From contig CP070812.1 in assembly GCA_020344015.1 (NCBI GenBank), positions 3,124,015-3,157,597 on the forward strand: a DNA stretch of 33,583 nucleotides. Reading direction: 5' to 3'. The notes under the pieces were generated by a model. The model did not search any database. It was not told the origin of the DNA and saw only the letters and a list, made by a program, of their open reading frames with translations. Both the position numbers and the translations under genes were made by a program. This DNA is from Gemmatimonadota bacterium (GTDB lineage Bacteria > Gemmatimonadota > Gemmatimonadetes > Palauibacterales > KS3-K002). Below are positions 9,494 through 17,375 of this stretch, piece after piece. Numbering within the stretch: the stretch's first letter is position 1; every line of letters starts with the position of its first letter.

Positions 9494-12025
9494 CTAGCGG
9501 TTGCGCCGCTGGCCGATCGGACTGCCCGGCGGCGTTCCCGGTACCTCCGTGGCTGGCGTCGTTCCTTCCGCCCGCTGCCACCAACGACTGATATCATCGA
9601 GCGCCAGGCGCTGGTGAGGCGTCGGGCTCTCCAGCTCAGCCAGCCACGCCGACAGGCTCGCCACCTGCGCCGTCAGCACCGCGCGTACCTGCGGCGTGTT
9701 CTCGGCGCTTCCAGCTTCGGCGAGCAGCCGGTCCAGGACAACCCGCTCGACCGCGTGACGGACCTCCTGCATGTACGGCGTTTCCTCCGCCGGCGCGAAC
9801 CAGCTCACCTCGAGTGTGCGGTCGACGACCTCGGCGAGTGCAGGCGACGACTCGTCACGGGCATGGAACTCGACCAGTCGGGCCATGCGCTGGGGCTGAA
9901 AGATGAACCCGATCGTCAGGTCGGCGGCGGTCGTCGCCGCGCTCAACGGATCGAAGGTCGGGCTCGTGCGGCTCGCGAACAGCTCGCCGCTGCTCATGCC
10001 GAAGGCGCGCGGCGGGATGAGCTGGAGTATGCGCTCGGGAATCGCCAGGAACTCGGGCTCGATGGTCAGCAGCATGGCGTCCAGCGCTCTGCGCTGCCGC
10101 GCCCCCGGAACGATCTCGATCGTCATCTGGCCGTCGCCGCGAAGTGCGAAGTTGTAGTCGGCACCGCCCAGCGAGTGCGCGGTAGCCTCGACCTGATAGC
10201 GGTGGTGCAGATACAGGGGCACCAGCACTTCTTCGAGCGCCGCCATCGGCTCGCCCAACCGAATCGCCGAGGCGCCGAAGTTCTCCAGGCCGATCCGCCG
10301 CACTTCGACCTCGTGCTCCAGCATCGCGACTGGATCGGAGCCGTTATCCCACAGAGCGGCCAGCGGGTGGGCGGCGCCCGCCGGCCGTGCGTCCCGGTCG
10401 GTTATGAAGCGCACGCCCCGATCCAAAGCATCCCGAACGATCCGATCAAGCGCCGCGGCCTCGTCAGTGCCCTCTGGGAACTCACCGTAGAGCCATTTGA
10501 CGGCGAACTTGTCGTATTCGCCGATCCCAACGTCGTAAGCATCCGACAGATCGAGGGCGCCGCCTTCCGCGATGGTGACCAGCGGCGCCGGGTAGTCCAT
10601 CACGCTCGACCGCCCGTAAGCGCTGGCGATGTAGTTGTGGGCGAACCCGAGAGTATGGCCAACCTCATGAGCCGAGAGTTGGCGCAGGCGAGCCAGCGCC
10701 ATCTCCACCGCATCGGAGCCGTCTGCAACGGCAGCCAAGTAGTCGAACGTGGGCCCCGCGGCCAGGTCGCACTCGCCGATGGCGGCGCCGAACGGGGAGA
10801 CTAGGCCTGTCCCAAGCAGGTGGTCCTGACGGACCCGCAGGCTGCCGAGGTTCACGTTTCCCTTGAGAATTTCGCCGCTGCGCGGGTCAACGACCGATCC
10901 ACCGTACGACCAGCCGCGAGTCGACCGGTGCGTCCAGTGGATCATGTTGTAGCGCACGTCCATTGGATCGGCGCCTTCAGGTAGGACCTCGACCCGAAAG
11001 GCGTCGATGAAGCCCGCCTCCTCGAACGCTTCGTTCCACCAGGCGGCGCCCTCGATCAGCGCGCTCGCGATCGGCTCCGGGACCCCGGGATCCAGGTAGT
11101 AGACGATCGGCTCCACCGGCTCGGACCGGGCGAGGCTCGGATCTCTCTTTTCGAGACGGTGACGGGCCACCCAGCGGACCTCGAGCGGCTGATCGATGGG
11201 CGCGGCGTAGTCGTGAAAGCTGACACCGAAGGCCCCGACTCGAGAATCGACGGCCCGCGGCTCGTAGCCGTCGTCGGGCAACTGGACGAGCGAGTGATGC
11301 TGCCGGAGCGTCACCGCATTCCCGGACGCCGCCGTGTTGCTCACCAGCGGCCCCGGTTGCTCGCTGGTGAAGGTCAGCGATGTCTCGATCTCCGTGTTGT
11401 GCGGAAACCCGGCTGTGCGCGCCAGGTAGAAGACGCTGCGACTGCGATCGAGCTTGAATGTCCCCTGCCCTGCCCTCTCGATTCGCCGAGCCACACCGTG
11501 AGTGTCGCGCAGGAAGAAATCGGTGGCGTCGACCAGCACTCGATCGCCCGTCTGCGCCTCGACCTTGAAGCCCCAGTGGGTGGACGGGGCGAAGGCATCC
11601 TCGACGGCCCGGACCTCGTACGGATTGTTTGAGCGGGCGCGGTATCCATAGTTCGGCTCGACCAGCAGAACGGTCGGCCCGACACGCCTTGCTTCGAGAA
11701 CGTAGGTGCTGCCCAGTTGACCGCGATCCAGCCCCACGGGGTTGCTGCCCAACCCCGATGCCAGAGACACCTGATACAGGAACTCGGTCCCCCAGCGGTC
11801 GATCTCCCAGTAGAGCTTGCCCTCCGACCCGTCCCAATACAGATCGAAGAACCCGACGAATTGTGCCATGCCTCGGGTCTTGTTGTCGATCGTCGGGACT
11901 TCGTCTTCCGGCTGGAACGCCAACGAGTCGAGCGGCGCTGAGAAACTCAGCAGGGTCACGACCGCTAGAGCGGCTGCGGCCCTCGTGGACAGCAGCTTCA
12001 CCTCAAGAGCGCGCTGAAACGACAT
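9494..12025 (-). CDS. secreted zinc-dependent metalloprotease (DUF5117/DUF4953-like)
   Basis: An exported metzincin-like peptidase of 843 aa. The zinc motif HEVGHTLGFAH spans H453-H463 (E454 as general base), and the downstream SVMDYPAP is a plausible Met-turn. The N-terminal half matches the DUF5117 type (TRGMAQFVGFFDLYWD, KLYWEIDRWGTEFLY). I place the start at the ATG at 12025, five nt after a GGAGG; an in-frame ATG at 12028 and a GTG at 12043 are worse spaced. A hydrophobic segment at about residues 13-32 looks like a signal peptide ending near SLAF. The C-terminal 300 residues are helical and lack recognisable motifs. With the tricorn genes this points to extracellular or periplasmic protein degradation. 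Confidence 0.92.
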   Translation of the reverse strand: MSFQRALEVKLLSTRAAAALAVVTLLSFSAPLDSLAFQPEDEVPTIDNKTRGMAQFVGFFDLYWDGSEGKLYWEIDRWGTEFLYQVSLASGLGSNPVGLDRGQLGSTYVLEARRVGPTVLLVEPNYGYRARSNNPYEVRAVEDAFAPSTHWGFKVEAQTGDRVLVDATDFFLRDTHGVARRIERAGQGTFKLDRSRSVFYLARTAGFPHNTEIETSLTFTSEQPGPLVSNTAASGNAVTLRQHHSLVQLPDDGYEPRAVDSRVGAFGVSFHDYAAPIDQPLEVRWVARHRLEKRDPSLARSEPVEPIVYYLDPGVPEPIASALIEGAAWWNEAFEEAGFIDAFRVEVLPEGADPMDVRYNMIHWTHRSTRGWSYGGSVVDPRSGEILKGNVNLGSLRVRQDHLLGTGLVSPFGAAIGECDLAAGPTFDYLAAVADGSDAVEMALARLRQLSAHEVGHTLGFAHNYIASAYGRSSVMDYPAPLVTIAEGGALDLSDAYDVGIGEYDKFAVKWLYGEFPEGTDEAAALDRIVRDALDRGVRFITDRDARPAGAAHPLAALWDNGSDPVAMLEHEVEVRRIGLENFGASAIRLGEPMAALEEVLVPLYLHHRYQVEATAHSLGGADYNFALRGDGQMTIEIVPGARQRRALDAMLLTIEPEFLAIPERILQLIPPRAFGMSSGELFASRTSPTFDPLSAATTAADLTIGFIFQPQRMARLVEFHARDESSPALAEVVDRTLEVSWFAPAEETPYMQEVRHAVERVVLDRLLAEAGSAENTPQVRAVLTAQVASLSAWLAELESPTPHQRLALDDISRWWQRAEGTTPATEVPGTPPGSPIGQRRNR

Positions 12026-12077
12026 CATGTCCTCCAGTCTCACGGTACGTCGCCACGCCAGACACGGCTGCCGGCGC

Positions 12078-12229
12078 CGAGTAGGCGCCGCGCATGAATG
12101 CGATCTGATAGGGGTACAGCTCCGCCCGCATCGCCCCTTCCTTGACGGCGGGATCGTCGTTCATGATAGCGAGCGCTGCATCGGACGCAGGGCCTGTATC
12201 TTGTACAGATAGTGGTTCGTCTCGACCAC
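12078..12229 (-). pseudogene. YciI-family (YCII domain) pseudogene with internal deletion
   Basis: Reading leftward from a GTG at 12229 (GGAGG at 9 nt), the sequence encodes NHYLYKIQALRP, a typical start of a YCII-domain protein, then hits a stop in frame. In another frame the expected C-terminal part follows at once: AIMNDDPAVKEGAMRAELYP continuing QIAFM. Full family members are about 95-100 aa, so some 45 middle residues are missing and the frame is shifted at the junction near 12165-12175. The family folds as a small dimeric alpha/beta barrel of unclear function. The remnant sits between the divergent metalloprotease and nitrilase genes. The rest of that 325-nt gap (12230-12350) shows no other gene. 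Confidence 0.7.
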
Positions 12230-12350
12230 ACGACGGCGTTCCTCCGGGTTCAGTTGCCAGCGCCAGGCCCATTATTTCTGGACGACGCGGCCGGTACCGG
12301 ATAGCTTGTGCGGACTTTTGAATCCGTTTTATAACGCCCGGGAGGCAGTG

Positions 12351-13343
12351 ATGACCAGCCCCAGCCACGATCCCTTCCTCGTCGCCGCGGTCCAGGCCGC
12401 GCCCGTTTTCCTCGACCGCGAGGCGACGATCGACAAGGCCTGCCGTCTGATCGCCGAGGCGGCCGCCGGGGGTGCGAAGCTCGCCGTTTTTCCCGAATGC
12501 TTCATCCCCACCTACCCCCTTTGGGTCTGGTTCATACCGCCGGCGAACACACGTGCCCTGCGAGAGCTCTACACCGAGCTGCTCGACAACGCTGTCACGA
12601 TCCCCAGCGACGCGACGGAGCGGCTCTGTGCTGCCGCTCGCAAGGCAGGCATCGCCGTCACCATCGGGATGAACGAACGAAACTCGGAGGCGAGCGGATC
12701 CACCCTCTTCAACACGACGCTCTGCATCGGGCCGGACGGGAACATGCTCGGCAAGCACCGCAAGATCATGCCCACGGCCGGAGAACGGCTCGTACACGGA
12801 CTGGGAGACGGCAGCACTCTCGATGTCTACGACCTCGAGCTCGGCCGACTCAGCTGCCTCACCTGCTGGGAGAACTACATGCCGCTCGCCCGTTACGCGA
12901 TGTGGGCCTGGGGCGCCCAGATCCATGTCGCGCCCACCTGGGACCGCGGCGAGCCCTGGACCTCCACCGTGCGCCATACCGCCAAGGAAGGGCGCGTTTA
13001 TGTTATCAGCTGCTGCAGCGCGCTGCACCGCGACGACATACCCGACCGCCTCGACTTCAAGAGCAAGTTCCTACCACCCGACCTCGAGTGGCTCAACCCG
13101 GGCGGCAGCATGATCGTCGACCCCGACGGCAAGTTCGTCGTCGAACCGCTGAACGAAGAGGAGAAGATCATCTACGGCGAGATCGACCCGCGCGAGCTGC
13201 TGGGGCCGCGCTTTCAGCTCGATGTGGCCGGACACTACGCCCGCCCCGACATCTTCGAACTGACGGTCAATCGCGAGGAGCGGCCGATGGTCGAGATCGT
13301 CGATGACGAGTACGTAATCGAGGAGGAGATCGAGGAGGGTTGA
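12351..13343 (+). CDS. nitrilase
   Basis: Carbon-nitrogen hydrolase of the nitrilase branch (330 aa), expected to convert nitriles to carboxylates plus ammonia in the cytosol. The Glu-Lys-Cys triad is visible as E49 (VFPE), K138 (KHRK) and C172 (LTCWENYMPLARYA). The CWEN-x2-PL context is that of true nitrilases rather than amidases, and WVWFIP after the Glu motif is also usual. The substrate cannot be read from sequence. I chose the ATG at 12351 because GGGAGG precedes it by 5 nt and the conserved N-terminus (FLVAAVQAAPVF) begins shortly after. An upstream GTG (12306) adds 15 atypical residues. An acidic tail (EEEIEEG) closes the protein. A methyltransferase gene starts 11 nt downstream, so the two are probably cotranscribed. 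Confidence 0.93.
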   Translation: MTSPSHDPFLVAAVQAAPVFLDREATIDKACRLIAEAAAGGAKLAVFPECFIPTYPLWVWFIPPANTRALRELYTELLDNAVTIPSDATERLCAAARKAGIAVTIGMNERNSEASGSTLFNTTLCIGPDGNMLGKHRKIMPTAGERLVHGLGDGSTLDVYDLELGRLSCLTCWENYMPLARYAMWAWGAQIHVAPTWDRGEPWTSTVRHTAKEGRVYVISCCSALHRDDIPDRLDFKSKFLPPDLEWLNPGGSMIVDPDGKFVVEPLNEEEKIIYGEIDPRELLGPRFQLDVAGHYARPDIFELTVNREERPMVEIVDDEYVIEEEIEEG

Positions 13344-13354
13344 GGGCTAATAGG

Positions 13355-14155
13355 ATGAGCATCCTCGGGCGATCATACCAAACCCTGCGCTCGCTGGTCG
13401 GCGTCATCGTGGAAGGCAGAAAGGAGTATTCCCGTCTCGGCAGCGCGATGACGGATCTGCTGGCGCGTGCTACGGCGGGCCGTGAGTTGCGGTCAGTTCT
13501 GGACGTGGGCTGTGGTGCCGGTGGTTACACAATGCAGCACGCAGAGGCTCTTGGGGTTCCGCTCGAGCGTGTGACCGGTGTTGACCACCACCCCGAACAC
13601 CTCACGGCGGCAAGCCGGCACTTCCGGACCGAGCGCATGGACCTCGAGAGGGATGAGCTGCCCTTCGACGACGGGGCCTTCGATCTGATCATCTGTAATC
13701 AGGTCCTGGAGCACATGAAAAACGTGTTCTGGGCGCTCGCAGAAATGGACCGGGTATTGGCGGTGGGCGGCGTGTTGGCCGTCGGGGTCCCCAATCTCAC
13801 GTCGCTACTCAATCGCGCTGTTTTGCTCTTCGGCCGCCAACCGGTCACCATCGATATCGGAGGACCACACGTGCGCGGCTTTGCCCACCGCAGCTTCCGG
13901 GATTTCCTGCTCCAGCATGCCGGCTATATCTTGGAGACACAGCTCGGTTCCTCACTCTATCCGTGGCCGGCGAAACTCGGCGCAGAAAGACTGGCGCGGC
14001 GGCTGCCAGGGCTCTCGGCCTATACCTTCTACGCATTGCTGAAAGAGGAGTCGCTGGAGCCGTGCCCGTGGCTCGCCTACGGAATGGACAGGGAGACTTC
14101 GTATACGCATGCCGAGCAGCGCACCGCGAAGAAAGCCGAGGACGTAGGGTCCTGA
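13355..14155 (+). CDS. class I SAM-dependent methyltransferase
   Basis: A 266-aa Rossmann-fold methyltransferase of the UbiE/Methyltransf_11 type. SAM motif I is VLDVGCGAGG (48-57), the acidic residue at the end of strand 2 is D77 in TGVDHHPEHL, and motif II/post-II is LPFDDGAFDLIICNQVLEHM (102-121). The acceptor substrate is unknown. The ATG at 13355 follows GAGGG at 8 nt; a TTG overlapping the nitrilase stop (13340) is possible but less likely. The C-terminal half (FAHRSFRDFLLQHAGY) resembles small-molecule methyltransferases. It lies in tandem with the nitrilase and ends 42 nt before the convergent cyclodeaminase gene. Confidence 0.88.
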   Translation: MSILGRSYQTLRSLVGVIVEGRKEYSRLGSAMTDLLARATAGRELRSVLDVGCGAGGYTMQHAEALGVPLERVTGVDHHPEHLTAASRHFRTERMDLERDELPFDDGAFDLIICNQVLEHMKNVFWALAEMDRVLAVGGVLAVGVPNLTSLLNRAVLLFGRQPVTIDIGGPHVRGFAHRSFRDFLLQHAGYILETQLGSSLYPWPAKLGAERLARRLPGLSAYTFYALLKEESLEPCPWLAYGMDRETSYTHAEQRTAKKAEDVGS

Positions 14156-14197
14156 GCCGCAACCTCGGGTGTCGAACCCAACCGCGGAACGCTCATG

Positions 14198-15172
14198 CTA
14201 CAGCGGCAACTCGCTGCCAATGCCGGCCTGCTTCGCCTTCTGGTACAACAGGATTGCCGTCGCCATATCGTCCAACGCTAGCCCGAGGTTGATGGAGATC
14301 GTGCGCTCTTCCGCAGACTTGCGGCCCGGCTTGGCGCCGGCGACAATCTCGCCGAGGTCGGCGTACGGCTCTGGCGTGTCAAGAAAGAAACCGACGGTCC
14401 TGTAGTACTCAAGTTGCGCCAAATCGTCCGTAGCCAGGCGATCCGCCTCCCGCAACGCCTCTCCCTTCCAGTACGAATCGAAGTCGAGTGGACAGGCAAA
14501 GGCACCGGGCGACAGCCAGCCTGCCCCGATCGTCGGGCTGGGGTCCTTGAGTATCGGGCCGCTCGTGACCACCAGGTCGAGACCGGCGACCGCATCTCTG
14601 GGGCGATCGACAACCTCAACCGCCACGCCGAACCTCTCTCCCATTTCAACCGCATAACGCTCAGCGACCGCCGGCGCGATGTCGTACGCTTTCACGAGCT
14701 CTAGATCAAAGACACACGACAACGCCTCCAGGTTGCTGCGCCCCTGCACGCCGCAGGCGAGAATGCCCAGTGTAGTGCTGTCGCTGCGTGCCAGGTACTT
14801 CGCCGCCACCGCAGTCGCCGCACCCGTCCGCATCGCTGTGATCCACGTCGCGTCCATCACTGCCGTCGGGATGCCCGTGTCGGGATCGTTGAGCATCAAC
14901 AGTCCCGAAATGTACGGGAGGCCGCGCTCGACATTCGACGGGTAACCCGAGACCCACTTGATCCCGGCGGCACCCATGCTCGAGATGTATGCCGGCATTG
15001 CGTGGATGAACGCGTCTTTCCGCGGATGGATGCCCGGCTTGGGCGGCATCTCGACCTCGCCCTTCCCTTTGGCGAGGAACATCGCCTCGAGCGCCTCGAT
15101 GATAGCGGCCATCGAGAGCCCGACCGCCTCGACATCGTCACGAGATAGGTAGAGCAAGCTGCCTGTATTCAC
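14198..15172 (-). CDS. ornithine cyclodeaminase / mu-crystallin family protein
   Basis: NAD(P)-dependent enzyme (324 aa) of the family containing ornithine cyclodeaminase, alanine dehydrogenase and ketimine reductases. Expected signatures are K72 (IKWVSGYPSN), R115 (MRTGAATAVAAKYLA), the dinucleotide motif LACGVQGRSNLEAL (138-151) and D163 (YDIAP). The first glycine of the usual G-x-G-x-Q motif is alanine here (ACGVQ). The start is the GTG at 15172, one base after the upstream stop codon and 9 nt after GGAGG; longer ORF extensions run antisense-like through the neighbour and are rejected. The tight coupling suggests it works with the PLP enzyme encoded just before it. Which amino acid it uses is unknown. 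Confidence 0.9.
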   Translation of the reverse strand: MNTGSLLYLSRDDVEAVGLSMAAIIEALEAMFLAKGKGEVEMPPKPGIHPRKDAFIHAMPAYISSMGAAGIKWVSGYPSNVERGLPYISGLLMLNDPDTGIPTAVMDATWITAMRTGAATAVAAKYLARSDSTTLGILACGVQGRSNLEALSCVFDLELVKAYDIAPAVAERYAVEMGERFGVAVEVVDRPRDAVAGLDLVVTSGPILKDPSPTIGAGWLSPGAFACPLDFDSYWKGEALREADRLATDDLAQLEYYRTVGFFLDTPEPYADLGEIVAGAKPGRKSAEERTISINLGLALDDMATAILLYQKAKQAGIGSELPL

Positions 15173-15173
15173 G

Positions 15174-16652
15174 CTACTCACCCTCCAAGTCGAACCACGC
15201 TTCGAGATCCGCCGAGCCCCACGGTTCCCCAACCTGAGACCGATATTCGTTGAGTGAGGACGAGTACGTGTAATCCTTCGACCACTCCCCGTGGCTCCTC
15301 GCGATCTTCCCCACCGCATCGATCATGTACTCCAACTCCTCGTCGGTGGTCGTCGGGTGGAGCGAAACGCGCACCCAGCCCGGCTTCTCCGATAGATCGC
15401 CCTCATCGATCCTGTCGGTGATCTGCTTCGACTGGACCGGGTCGACGTTCAGCAGGTAGTGGCCATAGGTGCCGGCGCATACGCACCCGCCTCTGGTCTG
15501 GATGCCGAACCGATCGTTAAGCAACTTGACGATCAGGTTGTAGTGGACGTCCTCCACATAGAAGGAGATGATGGCGAGCCGGTCTTCGATATGGTCTGCG
15601 AGGATTCGTAGTCTCGGGATCTTTCGCAGTCCCTCAAAAGCCATCTGCAGCAGCTCTTCTTCGCGAGCCAGCATCTTCTCTACACCCATCTCCTCCTTTA
15701 GCCGAACGCAGAGCCCCGTCCTGGTGGCCTGAAGGAACCCCGGCGTCCCTCCGTCTTCACGCTCCTCGATGTTGTGAACGTATTTCCGGCCACCCCACGG
15801 GTTCGTCCAGTCTACCGTGCCACCGCCCGGCTGGTCTGGTACCTCACTTCCGTAGAGGCTGGCGTCGAAGATCAGCACACCCGAGGCACCCGGACCTCCG
15901 AGAAATTTGTGCGGCGAAAACAGTATCGCATCCAGCCGCTCCGTTGGGTCGTCCGGATGCATGTCGATCTTCACATACGGCGCCGAGGCTGCATAGTCGA
16001 CGAAGCAGTATCCCCCATGCTCGTGTACGATTCTCGCCATCTCATGAATCGGCAGCCGGATGCCGGTGACATTCGAGCAAGCGGTGAACGCCCCAATCTT
16101 GAGCCTGCGGCTCTCGTACTCGCCCAACAAAGTCTCCAGGTTGTCCAGGTCGACCAATCCCTGCTCGTCCGGCTCGATGCTCACCACTTCACCTACCGTC
16201 TCGAGCCACGAGGTATGGTTCGAGTGGTGCTCCATGTGAGTCACGAACACGACCGGTCTCAGCTCATCCGGCAGAGCCACGTACGGTCTCAGAGGATCCG
16301 GCACTTTCAAACCGAGCATGCGTTGGAACTTGACGACCGCCGCGGTCATCCCGAACCCGGGCGTGAGGATCACATCGTTAGGACCGGCGTTCACATGCTC
16401 CTTGACGATCTCATGCGCCCGCACGTAAGCGTGCGTCATTCGAGTGCCCGTGACGACCGCCTCCGTGTGCGTGTTACCGACGAAAGGTCCCAGCGTCTTA
16501 ACGAGCCGCTCCTCGATCGGTCGATACAGCCGACCGCTCGCGGTCCAATCGGCGTACACCAGCGGTTGCTCGCCGTAGGGCGACCGGAACGTCTGGTCGA
16601 TGCCGACTATGTTGCGGCGGAACCTACCGAAGTAGCCTTGTAAGCTCGTCAT
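15174..16652 (-). CDS. class V aminotransferase, cysteine desulfurase-like
   Basis: PLP-dependent fold-type I enzyme of 492 aa, longer than SufS/IscS (about 400). The Schiff-base lysine is K249 in FSPHKFLGGPG, the PLP-binding Asp is D219 (FVDYAAS), and the EHHSNHTSWLE segment (141-151) is typical of SufS-like enzymes. RGGCVCAG gives R387 and C390, the position of the persulfide cysteine, with a second cysteine at C392. A 70-residue C-terminal extension has no recognised domain. The ATG at 16652 follows AAGGAG at 4 nt. No Suf or Isc scaffold genes are nearby, so a role with the adjacent ornithine-cyclodeaminase-like enzyme, for example in amino-acid or sulfur metabolism, seems more likely than housekeeping Fe-S assembly. 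A 241-nt AT-rich divergent gap precedes it. Confidence 0.9.
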   Translation of the reverse strand: MTSLQGYFGRFRRNIVGIDQTFRSPYGEQPLVYADWTASGRLYRPIEERLVKTLGPFVGNTHTEAVVTGTRMTHAYVRAHEIVKEHVNAGPNDVILTPGFGMTAAVVKFQRMLGLKVPDPLRPYVALPDELRPVVFVTHMEHHSNHTSWLETVGEVVSIEPDEQGLVDLDNLETLLGEYESRRLKIGAFTACSNVTGIRLPIHEMARIVHEHGGYCFVDYAASAPYVKIDMHPDDPTERLDAILFSPHKFLGGPGASGVLIFDASLYGSEVPDQPGGGTVDWTNPWGGRKYVHNIEEREDGGTPGFLQATRTGLCVRLKEEMGVEKMLAREEELLQMAFEGLRKIPRLRILADHIEDRLAIISFYVEDVHYNLIVKLLNDRFGIQTRGGCVCAGTYGHYLLNVDPVQSKQITDRIDEGDLSEKPGWVRVSLHPTTTDEELEYMIDAVGKIARSHGEWSKDYTYSSSLNEYRSQVGEPWGSADLEAWFDLEGE

Positions 16653-16893
16653 CCGACTCCTTGTGAAGAGAAGTAACCCAACCTATTATTAAACAACAGG
16701 TTAGACGTAGAGAGTAGAGTCCGTTTGTAGGGCCATCTAATATAGCGGATGTGCCGCCCGACGCGAAGGTCCCCGATGTACCGGCCCCTAACTCGTCGCC
16801 TCGACCGGCTCTAGGGACCGTCGGAGACCGGCCGCCCAGCAGCCGGGAACCTTGGCCCGGCGTCGAAACGACGGAACGGCCAAAGGAGAAGTC

Positions 16894-17247
16894 ATGTACG
16901 TACCGACACCACGGCACGTCCCGCACCCTTCCCCCCAGGTCCGGGAACTCGGCCACAAGATCGAATCCGTCGTCCGCGAGTATCAGCAGACGCACCGCTT
17001 GAGCCCGCACGAGGTCCAGCAGGCTCTGAGAATGGCCGAGGCGAACACCGGCGCCTCCAGAAGAAGCGCGGGGATGTTCGTGGGGATCGGTGCGGCCCTT
17101 ACGGGCGCGTTGGTCTTGGGCGGCATCCTCTTCTGGCGCCAGGCCGAGCAGGCGCCCGACGGATCAGGGCTTCCAATGATCCCCATCATCGCCATGGCAG
17201 TCGTCGGACTCGCGGTCGTCGCGCTGGCAGTGCGATTCCGCAGCTAA
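16894..17247 (+). CDS. small two-TM membrane protein, unknown function
   Basis: I do not recognise the family. The 117-aa protein starts at the ATG at 16894, which has AAAGGAG 5 nt upstream. The N-terminal 58 residues are hydrophilic with a helical stretch (LGHKIESVVREYQQTH, then LSPHEVQQALRMAEA). Two hydrophobic segments follow at about 60-81 and 93-113, separated by a short loop with acidic residues, and the C-terminus is RFRS. It probably sits in the inner membrane with a cytosolic N-terminal helix region. It is divergent from the PLP enzyme and lies 128 nt before the transporter gene in the same direction. Confidence 0.7.
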   Translation: MYVPTPRHVPHPSPQVRELGHKIESVVREYQQTHRLSPHEVQQALRMAEANTGASRRSAGMFVGIGAALTGALVLGGILFWRQAEQAPDGSGLPMIPIIAMAVVGLAVVALAVRFRS

Positions 17248-17375
17248 TCTGAAACGACCCACAGATCCGGACCGACGCAGATCTGGCGGGGCGGTCTGGC
17301 GCCGCCGGACCCAGCGTGTTCTATTCGTCGCGAATCAGCCGTAGTACTTGCCGCCCTGACGGATAGGAGAATAGC

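Noticed and set aside
12330..12335. TATAAC as the -10 box of the nitrilase promoter
   Set aside because: A start about 7 nt downstream would cut into the GGGAGG ribosome-binding site, and the paired -35 is poor.
12003..13028. Long minus-strand ORF opposite the nitrilase gene
   Set aside because: It is antisense to a clear nitrilase. Only its last part, within the gap, has protein similarity, and that is described as the YciI pseudogene.
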